From Clostridia bacterium (lineage in GTDB: Bacteria; Bacillota; Clostridia; Oscillospirales; Acutalibacteraceae): a stretch of 42,574 nucleotides of DNA. Position numbers and translations under genes: made by a program. The stretch covers positions 1 through 42,574 of the forward strand of contig JAFQIG010000037.1 of NCBI GenBank assembly GCA_017397655.1, read 5' to 3'. Numbering within the stretch: the first letter of the stretch is position 1; each line of letters opens with the position of its first letter. Below the pieces are notes generated by a model. That model made no database searches. It saw only the letters and a program-made list of their open reading frames with translations, and was not told the origin of the DNA. Shown here in pieces: positions 1-8,105 of this stretch.

Positions 1-255
1 AAGACAATTCCATATGTCTGAAATACAATATTTCACGCACGGTCGGACATTTTTCTCTTTGCCATACGTCAGTATGGCTACATCGAAGAAATGCCCGACT
101 GCACGCAACCTATTGCATTTCAGATGCAACGCAGTTTTGAAAGAGAAGATTTTTGTCACAACAAGGCAAAAATCAGCAGAAATACGAGGCTATTTCAATG
201 ATTTTTAACGCAGTTGTGGCGAAAAGATTCCTTTCAAAACCATATTAATTGTCTT
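1..255. repeat. Cruciform-forming element with terminal inverted repeats and two long hairpins
   Basis: No convincing gene is seen here. The ends are inverted repeats: 1-9 pairs with 247-255 and 12-16 with 241-245. Inside are two long hairpins. The first spans 17-124: 17-24 pairs with 117-124, 26-30 with 111-115, 42-54 with 87-99 (one mismatch, one G-U), and it is capped by a perfect 7-bp stem 61-67/72-78 with a 4-base loop. The second spans 134-240: 134-143 pairs with 231-240 perfectly, 150-162 with 213-225 (two G-U pairs), 168-175 with 199-206, and 179-184 with 191-196. Nearly the whole segment is accounted for as a two-armed cruciform. It could be a MITE-like repeat or a structured RNA. 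The left end is at the window edge, so it may extend further. Confidence 0.75.
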
Positions 256-386
256 ATCAAAAAGTATACAATATATCTTAAACACTTTCAATACAAAACA
301 ACTATTGAATTTACAATAAATATATTTGAATTTGGCAAAATTTTAGATAGATAATTCCTTTTTAGAAAACATTTTTGTTACTTATA

Positions 387-395
387 TGTTATAAT
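387..395 (+). promoter_or_regulatory. Extended -10 promoter of the amidase gene
   Basis: The motif is TG-n-TATAAT, with TATAAT at 390-395 and no convincing -35. The expected transcript start is near 402, giving an untranslated leader of about 66 nt. Bases 256-386 are AT-rich and hold nothing else I can support. Confidence 0.5.
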
Positions 396-468
396 AGTTA
401 CAATTATGTAACTATTTACGGATTTTATACGAAAAACTACGATATTTGTAACAATAAGGTGGATTTCC

Positions 469-3456
469 ATGAACAATAAGAGCAAGAAAATCCTTACCGC
501 TTTGCTGACTGTCGTGCTTACTGCCATATGCGTTATCGGCGGACTTCTGAGCAGCGGTAATATCAATAAGATCGCTCAGGGCGATGTCGTAACCGAAGAA
601 ACGGCAACCGAGGTTACTGCCGTTATCGAAAGCTTTGACGCTACCGTCACTATGCCTGATGTCATCAAAGGTACAAAACTGTTTGTTTCAAGTGATGTCT
701 CAGGCTCAAGCGATCTTGCCGCTACTGCCCGCAATATAAAGGAACTCGGCTTCAACACCGTATTTCTTATGAATTCCAAGGATAACCGCAATTTCAACCT
801 GACCGATAAAAATTCTTTGTCACGCATTTTTGAGATATCCTCTGCTTTCCGTTCCTGCGGACTCTTTACCGCAGTTATTGTTGACTCATACGAAACGGCG
901 CTTGCCGAGAATCTTTCGACTCTTGCAAAAACGAACACAATCGACTGCGTCATTCTTTCAGATGTTTATAATACGTTGAAGGGCGACATCAGCGAAACAC
1001 TTTCCGATGCAAAAAAATCGACCGAAAACACTTCTCTTTCTGCGATTATTTGTGATGTACCCTTTACATCAATCAAAACCGATGAAGCTGACGGTTTTTA
1101 TACCGAGCTTGCCGAATCTATGCAGAGCGGCGACTGCGACGGAATCTATACAGAGCCTAACACACAGCACGACAGTACTGCAGTCAGCTTTTCCGATACC
1201 GTATCGCTGTGGAAGGAGTTTTCCGATAAGAACGGCAACGTAATTATCGGTCAGAGCGAGGACTTCGTTACCGATAAAAAAGGTTTTGAAAAGCTTGAAG
1301 AGCTGTTCAGACAGCTTTCAGCAATCTACAAGGTTGACGAAGATTTTTCACTCTCTACGGTTTTCTGCTCTTACTTCAACTTCAATAATGATGAAGAATG
1401 CCGAAAAATCGTTAAAGGCTGTGTCAGCGACAACGTCATTCCCGATAACTATCTTAAAGATTTCCGTGTTTCAAATCAGAAAAAAAACACAATCACTACA
1501 AGTGAATCAAGAATCACCTTTACGGGTGAATGTAATCCCCTCTACCCTCTTTTGTGTAATTCCAAGGAAATTTCCATCACGCAGGACGGCGATTTTTCCG
1601 TTGAATACTCGTTGAATCACGGCGCAAACAAATTTGTCTTCTCTCACAGAGGCAAAACATATACTTACACTGTCACATATCAGATGGATCTTATCAGAAG
1701 CATCTCTCCGTCAGGCTCTCTCAGCACTCCCGGCGGCAATGCTCTTGAGATACTCGTTGTTGCTCACAAAGGTGCATCCGTTTATGCAACTCTTAACGGT
1801 ACAAAGATCACCCTTACAAGCTCCGATTCGCTTATCACTTCAAACGAAAACGATATCGGCATTGATTCGGGATCCGACTATGTAACCTTTACCGGCAAAT
1901 ATAATCTGCCCGAAAGCACATCCAGCAACATAAATCTCGGTTCTTTGAAGGCATTTGCATCCTACAGCGGAATGTCAGATTCGATTACGGGTGCTAAAGT
2001 TACGGTAACCGCTGCCGAAACGGTAGCCCCTCTTCCCGAAATCGAAGAGACTCCGACTGTAACAACAACCACTACGACTACAACCACTACTACAACTACC
2101 TCAACCTCTGCAGTTCCCGAATCAGACGAGTCCGACTCTGAAACAGATGTTTCGGAAACAGCCGCCGCAACCGAAACGGAAACCTCAACCACAGAGCCTG
2201 TTGCGACAACAAGCAAACCGACAAACCTTCCCTCGATGATTACTCCGTATAACTATAACGGTATCGACGGAAGAAAGCGTATGTGTGTTATCAAGACGTA
2301 CTATACCGAGACAATGCCCATATCCCCCCTCAATGACCTTTCCGTTCCCCTCACCACACCGCTGTTGCAGGGCACATTTGATTTCATTGTCGGCGAATCA
2401 AGCTTTGACTCGTTCACTTATTATAACCTCGGCTCGGGCAGACGTGTATACCGCAAGGATGTCGAAGTTATCGAAAACGCCTATGCGATGCCTGCCAACT
2501 CCATTACCGTCGTAAACTCCGGCACCAACTCATCGGAAACTCAGATGAATCTCCATCTTCGTTGGAAGGTTCCTTTCAATGCTGTTCTGAACGGTCAGAA
2601 GTACGTAAATGATCCTCACAACAAGCGTGAGTATGCCGTTACACAGTTGAATGCCGCCAGCCTCGATATCACCTTCTACTACACAAGCGAGGTCTCGGGT
2701 CAGCCGAACGTTTCGTCAAGCGGAGTTATCAAGAGCTGTGAATGGGTCAAGTCCTCCTCCGCTCAGACATACACTCTCAAGCTTTATCTTAAAAATCCGT
2801 CAAAGTTCTACGGCTATTCCGTCAAATACAACAACGACGGCACGCTTTGTCTGTCGATCAAAGAGATCAACTCTTCCTCCGTCTCAGGCAAGACGATTAT
2901 GCTTGATCCCGGTCACGGCGGCGCTGACGGCGGTGCCTCCTGTGCAGCTAACTCCTCTTCCTATGATGAAGCAAGAATCAACCTGATGATTGCCGAAAAG
3001 GTTAAAGCAAAGCTTCAGGCAATGGGTGCCAATGTCATTATGACAAGAACATCGGATTCAAATCTCACTCTTGACCAGCGAAAGTCTATGGCAAGAACAA
3101 AAAATCCCGATATCTACATCAGCATCCATTGCGACGCTTCTACCTCCAGCAGTTCATTCGGCACTACCGCTTACTACTACAGACCGTATTCATATCAGCT
3201 TGCAAAATCGATTCATTCAAAGCTTGTCAATACATACAACACCTCCATTTACGGTACGGCAAAGAAAGGTATTGACAGAGGAACAATCTTCTATCCGTTC
3301 AGCGTTACAAGAATTGAAGAATGTCCGTCAGTTCTTATTGAATACGGTTTTATATCAAATCTTACCGAATGTAAATACCTGCAAAACACAGATAACCAGG
3401 AAAAGCTGGCTCAGGCAACGGTTGACGGCATCGTCCAGTACTTTGCCAACAACTAA
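469..3456 (+). CDS. Secreted N-acetylmuramoyl-L-alanine amidase, multidomain, Thr-rich linker
   Basis: This 995-residue cell-wall enzyme should cleave the bond between N-acetylmuramic acid and the stem peptide. It starts with a signal or anchor segment (residues about 8-30). A region around 60-330 looks like a glycosidase-like TIM barrel. Beta-rich Ig-like segments follow, then a run of threonines near 532-546 inside a Thr/Ser/Glu-rich linker. The C-terminal Amidase_3 domain spans about 808-995. Its zinc and catalytic residues are visible: His in DPGHGG, Glu in YDEARIN, His in SIHCD and Glu in IEYGF. Start: AGGTGG precedes ATG 469. The gene stops overlapping the convergent gene by 4 bases. 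The amidase assignment is firm; the N-terminal fold is inferred from pattern only. Confidence 0.9.
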   Translation: MNNKSKKILTALLTVVLTAICVIGGLLSSGNINKIAQGDVVTEETATEVTAVIESFDATVTMPDVIKGTKLFVSSDVSGSSDLAATARNIKELGFNTVFLMNSKDNRNFNLTDKNSLSRIFEISSAFRSCGLFTAVIVDSYETALAENLSTLAKTNTIDCVILSDVYNTLKGDISETLSDAKKSTENTSLSAIICDVPFTSIKTDEADGFYTELAESMQSGDCDGIYTEPNTQHDSTAVSFSDTVSLWKEFSDKNGNVIIGQSEDFVTDKKGFEKLEELFRQLSAIYKVDEDFSLSTVFCSYFNFNNDEECRKIVKGCVSDNVIPDNYLKDFRVSNQKKNTITTSESRITFTGECNPLYPLLCNSKEISITQDGDFSVEYSLNHGANKFVFSHRGKTYTYTVTYQMDLIRSISPSGSLSTPGGNALEILVVAHKGASVYATLNGTKITLTSSDSLITSNENDIGIDSGSDYVTFTGKYNLPESTSSNINLGSLKAFASYSGMSDSITGAKVTVTAAETVAPLPEIEETPTVTTTTTTTTTTTTTSTSAVPESDESDSETDVSETAAATETETSTTEPVATTSKPTNLPSMITPYNYNGIDGRKRMCVIKTYYTETMPISPLNDLSVPLTTPLLQGTFDFIVGESSFDSFTYYNLGSGRRVYRKDVEVIENAYAMPANSITVVNSGTNSSETQMNLHLRWKVPFNAVLNGQKYVNDPHNKREYAVTQLNAASLDITFYYTSEVSGQPNVSSSGVIKSCEWVKSSSAQTYTLKLYLKNPSKFYGYSVKYNNDGTLCLSIKEINSSSVSGKTIMLDPGHGGADGGASCAANSSSYDEARINLMIAEKVKAKLQAMGANVIMTRTSDSNLTLDQRKSMARTKNPDIYISIHCDASTSSSSFGTTAYYYRPYSYQLAKSIHSKLVNTYNTSIYGTAKKGIDRGTIFYPFSVTRIEECPSVLIEYGFISNLTECKYLQNTDNQEKLAQATVDGIVQYFANN

Positions 3457-3845
3457 AATCCTGCAAACAGTGTATTGCGCATATATCTGCAAAAGAGGTC
3501 GGCAGGTATGCACAGCAAAAACCATACAGCCGAAAATGCGGGACACACCTGTCCCATCAGGTTGTACGGCTGTGAGCTGTAGTCCCATACATTCAGCTTC
3601 AGTCTGATGTTCACTATATATCCTACCGAAAACTCTATCGCAGTTATTATTATGCAACCGACAAGACACCTTACCACAATGTCTGTCGGTTGCATTTTTT
3701 CACTCAGAACATACAATATCACAAGCACCGTTCCGCCTGTCAGAGTCATACTCCAATGCGTTCTGCCTCGGTAGATAATCTCAATAAAGCTGTATATAAT
3801 TCCTCCGAGCAAAAATACAATTATATATTCTTTTATCTCTTTCAC
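3453..3845 (-). CDS. Small integral membrane protein, CmpB-like putative ABC transporter family (PF06541)
   Basis: This 130-residue protein has about four hydrophobic helices. It has the features of the family named putative ABC-transporter type IV: an early GxxIYSFIEIIYRG segment and WDYSSQPYNLMGQVCP near residue 88. The family's molecular role is not established. The start is a GTG at 3843-3845 with a weak ribosome binding site, so the exact start is uncertain. It is convergent with the amidase gene and divergent from the rhamnose operon. Confidence 0.7.
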   Translation of the reverse strand: MKEIKEYIIVFLLGGIIYSFIEIIYRGRTHWSMTLTGGTVLVILYVLSEKMQPTDIVVRCLVGCIIITAIEFSVGYIVNIRLKLNVWDYSSQPYNLMGQVCPAFSAVWFLLCIPADLFCRYMRNTLFAGF

Positions 3846-3952
3846 ACCATCACCGATATTATTCTGTGCACTATTTGTTTTAAAATCACTTTTCGGGCGG
3901 TTGCAAAATATTTACATCTTTATCTCAAAACTGTAACAAATCGCACATCAAA

Positions 3953-3981
3953 TTGACTTTACGGTAAGAAAGTGATATTAT
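3953..3981 (+). promoter_or_regulatory. Sigma-A promoter of the dTDP-rhamnose operon
   Basis: TTGACT (3953-3958), a 17-base spacer and TATTAT (3976-3981) form a near-consensus promoter. It places the transcript start near 3988 and rules out any coding start upstream of that for rfbA. Confidence 0.75.
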
Positions 3982-4067
3982 ATATAATGATTTTATGTGT
4001 ATATTTCTCTTTTTCTTGTTATATTTCTCAAGAAACAAATATATTTCTTTATAGGAGAGTGTTTTTG

Positions 4068-5018
4068 TTGAAGGGCATTATTCTTGCCGGTGGTTCGGGT
4101 ACACGTCTGTATCCCTTGACTATGGTTACCAGTAAACAGCTTTTGCCTGTTTATGACAAGCCTATGATCTACTATCCCCTGTCAACGCTTATGCTTGCAG
4201 GTATACGCGATATTATGATCATTTCAACTCCCGACGATACTCCCAAATTCAAAGCGTTGCTCGGCGACGGAATGCAGCTTGGTATCAGACTGCAGTACGC
4301 AGTCCAGGAGCATCCCGACGGGCTTGCACAGGCATTTATCATTGCAGAGGATTTTATCGAAAATGACAATGTCGCCATGATTCTCGGTGACAACATATTC
4401 TACGGCAACGGCCTTGGTCATATGCTCCGCAAAGCAGCAAAAAATAATAAAGCAACCATCTTCGGCTACTATGTTGATAATCCCGAAGCCTTCGGCGTTG
4501 TTGAGTTTGACTCTAACGGTATTCCTGTTTCTATCGAAGAAAAGCCCGCAGAGCCTAAATCAAATTATGCCGTCACGGGACTTTACTTTTATGACAACCG
4601 TGTAATTGAGTATGCAAAATCTTTAAAGCCGTCCAAACGTGGTGAGCTTGAAATTACCGATATCAACAAGATTTATCTTGAAAACGGCGATCTTGATGTT
4701 CAGCTTATGGGTCGAGGCTTTGCATGGCTCGATACGGGAACTGTCGATAATCTTATGAATGCCGCACAGTTTGTAAAAACTGTTGAGACACTTCAGGGAA
4801 TCAAAATATCCGCACCCGAAGAGATTGCATATAATATGCGTTGGATATCAAAAAGAAGGCTTCTTGCCTCTGCCGAAAAGTACGGCAAGTCCGCCTACGG
4901 CCAGCATCTTTTCCGTGTTGCTGAAGGCAAGATTCTCTACTCTACTCATCCCGAATCACGTCCTCGCTGGGGTCGTGAGGATGATGAACAATCCGAAATT
5001 TATTCTTCTATTTTATAA
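4068..5018 (+). CDS. rfbA: Glucose-1-phosphate thymidylyltransferase
   Basis: This enzyme makes dTDP-glucose from glucose-1-phosphate and dTTP, the first step of dTDP-L-rhamnose synthesis in the cytoplasm. The nucleotidyltransferase signature [11 protein letters not shown] is at the N-terminus. The family motifs [13 protein letters not shown] and ILGDNIFYG follow, and FAWLDTGT is further on. I chose the TTG at 4068 because AGGAGAG lies 8 bases upstream, the protein then begins LKGIILAGG as in the family, and the upstream open frame overlaps the promoter. At 316 residues it has a slightly long C-terminal tail (family about 290). First gene of an operon with rfbC and rfbD. Confidence 0.93.
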   Translation: MKGIILAGGSGTRLYPLTMVTSKQLLPVYDKPMIYYPLSTLMLAGIRDIMIISTPDDTPKFKALLGDGMQLGIRLQYAVQEHPDGLAQAFIIAEDFIENDNVAMILGDNIFYGNGLGHMLRKAAKNNKATIFGYYVDNPEAFGVVEFDSNGIPVSIEEKPAEPKSNYAVTGLYFYDNRVIEYAKSLKPSKRGELEITDINKIYLENGDLDVQLMGRGFAWLDTGTVDNLMNAAQFVKTVETLQGIKISAPEEIAYNMRWISKRRLLASAEKYGKSAYGQHLFRVAEGKILYSTHPESRPRWGREDDEQSEIYSSIL

Positions 5019-5039
5019 TAAGGAGCACTTCAAAGCGAA

Positions 5040-5591
5040 ATGAAACGTATTGAAACAGGTCTTGTTGACTGTATCCTTGTAGAACCGCAGGTTTTTGGTG
5101 ATTCAAGAGGTTGGTTCTATGAATCCTACTCTGCACCGAAGCTTAAAGAGCTTGGCATTTCCTGCAGCTTTGTACAGGATAACCGTTCAATGTCTGCACT
5201 AAAAGGCACCTTGCGCGGTCTGCATTGTCAGACAGAGCCTTGCGCACAGGCTAAGCTGATCTCTTGTACAAAGGGAAGTATCACCGATGTTGTTGTTGAT
5301 ATCAGAGAAGGTTCCCCTACATATATGAAGCATTTCGCAGTTAATCTGTCTGAAGAAAACAAGCTGATGCTCTTTGTACCCAGAGGCTTTTTGCACGGCT
5401 TTGTTACCTTGACTGACAATGTCGAGGTTTATTACAAGACCGACAACACCTATTCGCCCGAGCACGACAGAAGCGTCCGCTATGACGATCCGTCATTCGG
5501 TATTGACTGGAATGTCGAAAATCCCATCCTGTCTGCTAAGGACAGCTCCAACGCTCTTTTATGTGATACCGACATTCACTTTGTCTATTAA
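5040..5591 (+). CDS. rfbC: dTDP-4-dehydrorhamnose 3,5-epimerase
   Basis: This 183-residue cupin enzyme epimerises dTDP-4-keto-6-deoxyglucose at C3 and C5. The family motifs are present: DSRGWFYESY near residue 21, FVQDNRSMS, the catalytic-His segment LRGLHCQ near 58-64, and PRGFLHGF near 115. The start ATG at 5040 is 21 bases after the rfbA stop. AGGAG at 5021-5025 is rather far upstream (14 bases). Confidence 0.93.
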   Translation: MKRIETGLVDCILVEPQVFGDSRGWFYESYSAPKLKELGISCSFVQDNRSMSALKGTLRGLHCQTEPCAQAKLISCTKGSITDVVVDIREGSPTYMKHFAVNLSEENKLMLFVPRGFLHGFVTLTDNVEVYYKTDNTYSPEHDRSVRYDDPSFGIDWNVENPILSAKDSSNALLCDTDIHFVY

Positions 5592-5601
5592 GAGGTCTTT
5601 T

Positions 5602-6441
5602 ATGAAAATAATTGTTACAGGCGCAAAGGGACAGCTCGGCAGTGATGTCTGTGATGCGTTGACAAGTCGCGGTCATATCGCCGTACCTACGGATATTGAC
5701 AAACTTGACATCACAAACGGAAGTTCCGTTATGAGTTTTTTTGAAAGCCATATCCCCGATGCCGTTATTCATTGTGCCGCATATACTGCCGTTGACAAGG
5801 CCGAAACCGAAAAGGACATCTGTACTCTTGTCAATGAAAAAGGCACCGAAAATGTTGCAATTGCCGCTTCACGTTATAATGCAAAAATGATTTGTATCAG
5901 TACCGACTACATTTACGGAAGCGATTCATCGTCACCATTGGAAATAACGCAGAATGCAAATCCGCTGAATCATTACGGACTTACCAAATACAATGCCGAA
6001 AAGCTCGCTGCAAAGCATTGTGACAAGCTTTTTATCGTGCGTACCTCTTGGGTTTTCGGCAATAACGGCGCAAACTTTGTCAAAACAATGCTGCGTCTCG
6101 GCAAAGAAAAAAACGAACTGCATGTAGTATGCGATCAGGTCGGATCTCCGACATACTCATATGATCTTGCCGAGCTTCTGTGTGATATGATCGTTACAGA
6201 CAGGTACGGCACATATAACGCCACGAACGAAGGCTTTTGCTCGTGGTATGATTTTGCAGTCAGAATTTTTGAGCTTTCAGATCTCACAGTCAACGTAACT
6301 CCCGTTACATCCGATGAATATGCCTCGATTGCCGTAAGACCTAAAAATTCACGACTTTCCAAAGCTTCGCTTGATGCATCGGGCTTTTGCCGTCTCCCCT
6401 CATGGGAAGATGCTCTGTCCCGATTCTTATCTGCTTTATAA
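5602..6441 (+). CDS. rfbD: dTDP-4-dehydrorhamnose reductase
   Basis: This NAD(P)H-dependent short-chain-type reductase makes dTDP-L-rhamnose. It is 279 residues long. The Rossmann motif TGAKGQLGSDV is at residues 5-15, AAYTAVDKAE follows, and the catalytic YxxxK is in YGLTKYNAEK. I placed the start at ATG 5602, ten bases after rfbC, because the protein then starts MKIIVTGAKGQLG; the longer upstream frame only overlaps rfbC. The 4,6-dehydratase rfbB that supplies the preceding step is not in the window. Confidence 0.93.
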   Translation: MKIIVTGAKGQLGSDVCDALTSRGHIAVPTDIDKLDITNGSSVMSFFESHIPDAVIHCAAYTAVDKAETEKDICTLVNEKGTENVAIAASRYNAKMICISTDYIYGSDSSSPLEITQNANPLNHYGLTKYNAEKLAAKHCDKLFIVRTSWVFGNNGANFVKTMLRLGKEKNELHVVCDQVGSPTYSYDLAELLCDMIVTDRYGTYNATNEGFCSWYDFAVRIFELSDLTVNVTPVTSDEYASIAVRPKNSRLSKASLDASGFCRLPSWEDALSRFLSAL

Positions 6442-6497
6442 TTTCGGCAAGAGTCATACTCCTGCCGTTTTTCATTTCAGTTTAAAGGATGATTTAT

Positions 6498-7799
6498 ATG
6501 TTATCAAACAATCTTTCTCAGTTTATGAGCAAAAGCGTCACATCGCTTATCGGCGTTCTTTTCACATCTTCACATATCAAAAATCCCGGTAAAGGAAAGG
6601 AATTAAAAGCTCCCGATGCCTTCTCACCCGTTCTGCGTTTTGCTGTTTGCAGCGATGTGCATCTGAACGGCGAAAAGGATCAGGAGGCAGCTGTGCGCTT
6701 CGGTCAGCTCTTTGACGATATGTACAGCGCTTTTGACAAGCTTGATGCTCTCGTCATTGCAGGCGACTTCACGGGCGGTGGTGCAGAAAAGGAATACGAG
6801 ATGTTCAACCTCATTGTTTCGGAACACATAAGACCCGAAACAAAGCTCCTGCCGATACTTGGCAATCACGAATTTATAAACTACCGTGATTATGATGCAA
6901 CTATCGGTTATGATGTCTACAAAAAGTATATCAGCGAGCAGGTCGATACTCACTTTGTTGTAAACGGTTTTCATTTTATCGGCGTTTCATATGATAATGA
7001 CGGTAAAAAGTTTGCAGGAAAGCTTGCGTGGCTCAAGGAACAGCTTGATGAAGCGGTTAAAGAAGACCCGTCAAAGCCTGTTTTTGTTTATCAGCATCCG
7101 CATCCCTTTGCCACCGTTTACGGCAGTATCAACTGGGGAACGTATGAAGTCCGCAAAGTATTACAGAAATATCCTCAGGTCGTGAACTTTTCCGGTCATT
7201 CTCACTACGCTCCGTCCGATCCGCGTTCCGTATGGCAGGGTTCGTTTACTGCTGTCGGCTGCGGTTCTTTGGCCGCTTTTATGGGCAACCTCAATTATAT
7301 CGAAGGCGACAAGGATGCTCCCGGCAAATCAGGCGGTTTCCGTCTTGTTGAAGTTGACAAAGACGGATGCATACGAATGAGACTTTATGACAGCGAAAAC
7401 CGCACCTTCTTTGAAAACTGTGAATACTATTTCACAAACATCAACAAGACAACCAAACGTAATTACACGTGGCACCGCCAGAAATCACTTGATACAAAGC
7501 CGTTGTTCCCGAATAACGCTCAGATCTTTGCAGAAAAAGCTTCCGACGGCTCTGTTTTGCTTAAATTCCCCAATGCAAAAGGTCACTATGATGCTGAAAA
7601 TTATAAAATCACCGTTTCGGCTTCGGGCAAAAAAGTTTTTGAAAAAACCGTTATTTCCGACTATGTCCGTGCCGTTTCCGACGGTATGAGTGTTAATGTC
7701 GGCAGTATCGAAAAGGGCGAATATGCTGTAAAAATCGTACCGTACAGCCCATATGCAAAGAAAGGATCAACAATCAAAGGTACAATTGAGATAAGCTGA
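6498..7799 (+). CDS. Calcineurin-like metallophosphoesterase
   Basis: This 433-residue protein has the full phosphoesterase motif set: CSDVHLNG, AGDFTGGG, LGNHEF, YQHPHP and GHSHY, which coordinate a dimetal centre. After about residue 340 a beta-rich segment resembles a fibronectin-like domain. No clear signal peptide is seen. The start is ATG 6498, because AAAGG at 6484-6488 is 9 bases upstream and a nearer ATG at 6489 abuts that site. It follows rfbD by 56 bases in the same direction, so it may be co-transcribed, but nothing ties its substrate to rhamnose. Confidence 0.87.
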   Translation: MLSNNLSQFMSKSVTSLIGVLFTSSHIKNPGKGKELKAPDAFSPVLRFAVCSDVHLNGEKDQEAAVRFGQLFDDMYSAFDKLDALVIAGDFTGGGAEKEYEMFNLIVSEHIRPETKLLPILGNHEFINYRDYDATIGYDVYKKYISEQVDTHFVVNGFHFIGVSYDNDGKKFAGKLAWLKEQLDEAVKEDPSKPVFVYQHPHPFATVYGSINWGTYEVRKVLQKYPQVVNFSGHSHYAPSDPRSVWQGSFTAVGCGSLAAFMGNLNYIEGDKDAPGKSGGFRLVEVDKDGCIRMRLYDSENRTFFENCEYYFTNINKTTKRNYTWHRQKSLDTKPLFPNNAQIFAEKASDGSVLLKFPNAKGHYDAENYKITVSASGKKVFEKTVISDYVRAVSDGMSVNVGSIEKGEYAVKIVPYSPYAKKGSTIKGTIEIS

Positions 7800-7814
7800 T
7801 TTTCATATTATCAG

Positions 7815-7856
7815 ATCCTCCGTAATAGTATTTAATATACTTTATTTACGGAGGAT
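7815..7856 (+). promoter_or_regulatory. Hairpin burying the ribosome binding site of the downstream gene
   Basis: A perfect 11-bp inverted repeat (7815-7825 with 7846-7856) encloses a second 5-bp stem (7827-7831 with 7837-7841). The 3' arm contains GGAGG (7850-7854), the ribosome binding site for ATG 7860. It might instead serve as the terminator of the phosphoesterase gene, but the following T-run is short (four T). Confidence 0.6.
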
Positions 7857-7859
7857 TTT

Positions 7860-8105
7860 ATGATTCAGACACATGAGCACGTTACTGCAGAAGAATGTCT
7901 TATTTCTGTTTACAGGCAATCGAAAATAAGCGGATTCGCAAGACTCAACTTTATATCTGCAAGACTTAATACGGATTTTTCCACAACTCAGAATATGTTA
8001 AAAAAACTGTCCGATAAGGGACTTATAAAAATTGAAAGCTACGGCATGGTCTTTTTAACCGATTACGGAAAGAGCCATGCCGAAGCTTTGCAAAACAAAT
8101 CTTAA
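7860..8105 (+). CDS. Short winged-helix DNA-binding protein, DtxR-like N-terminal domain
   Basis: This 81-residue protein resembles only the winged-helix part of DtxR/MntR-type metal regulators. A recognition-helix segment STTQNMLKKLSDKGLI is followed by the wing IKIESYGMVFLTDYGKSHA. The metal-binding and dimerisation domain of that family is absent, so sensing must be different or lost. The start follows GGAGG by 5 bases, inside a strong hairpin. Its stop overlaps the convergent gene by 4 bases. The family call rests on residue pattern; MarR-like or other winged helices are possible. Confidence 0.6.
   Translation: MIQTHEHVTAEECLISVYRQSKISGFARLNFISARLNTDFSTTQNMLKKLSDKGLIKIESYGMVFLTDYGKSHAEALQNKS

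Noticed and set aside
14..208. A 64-codon open frame inside the first 255 bases
   Set aside because: It lies across the cruciform element, has no ribosome binding site and its composition follows the hairpin arms.
2062..2110. Run of ACN codons, possible microsatellite
   Set aside because: It encodes the Thr linker of the amidase with mixed third bases, so it is a coding low-complexity stretch rather than a slipped repeat.
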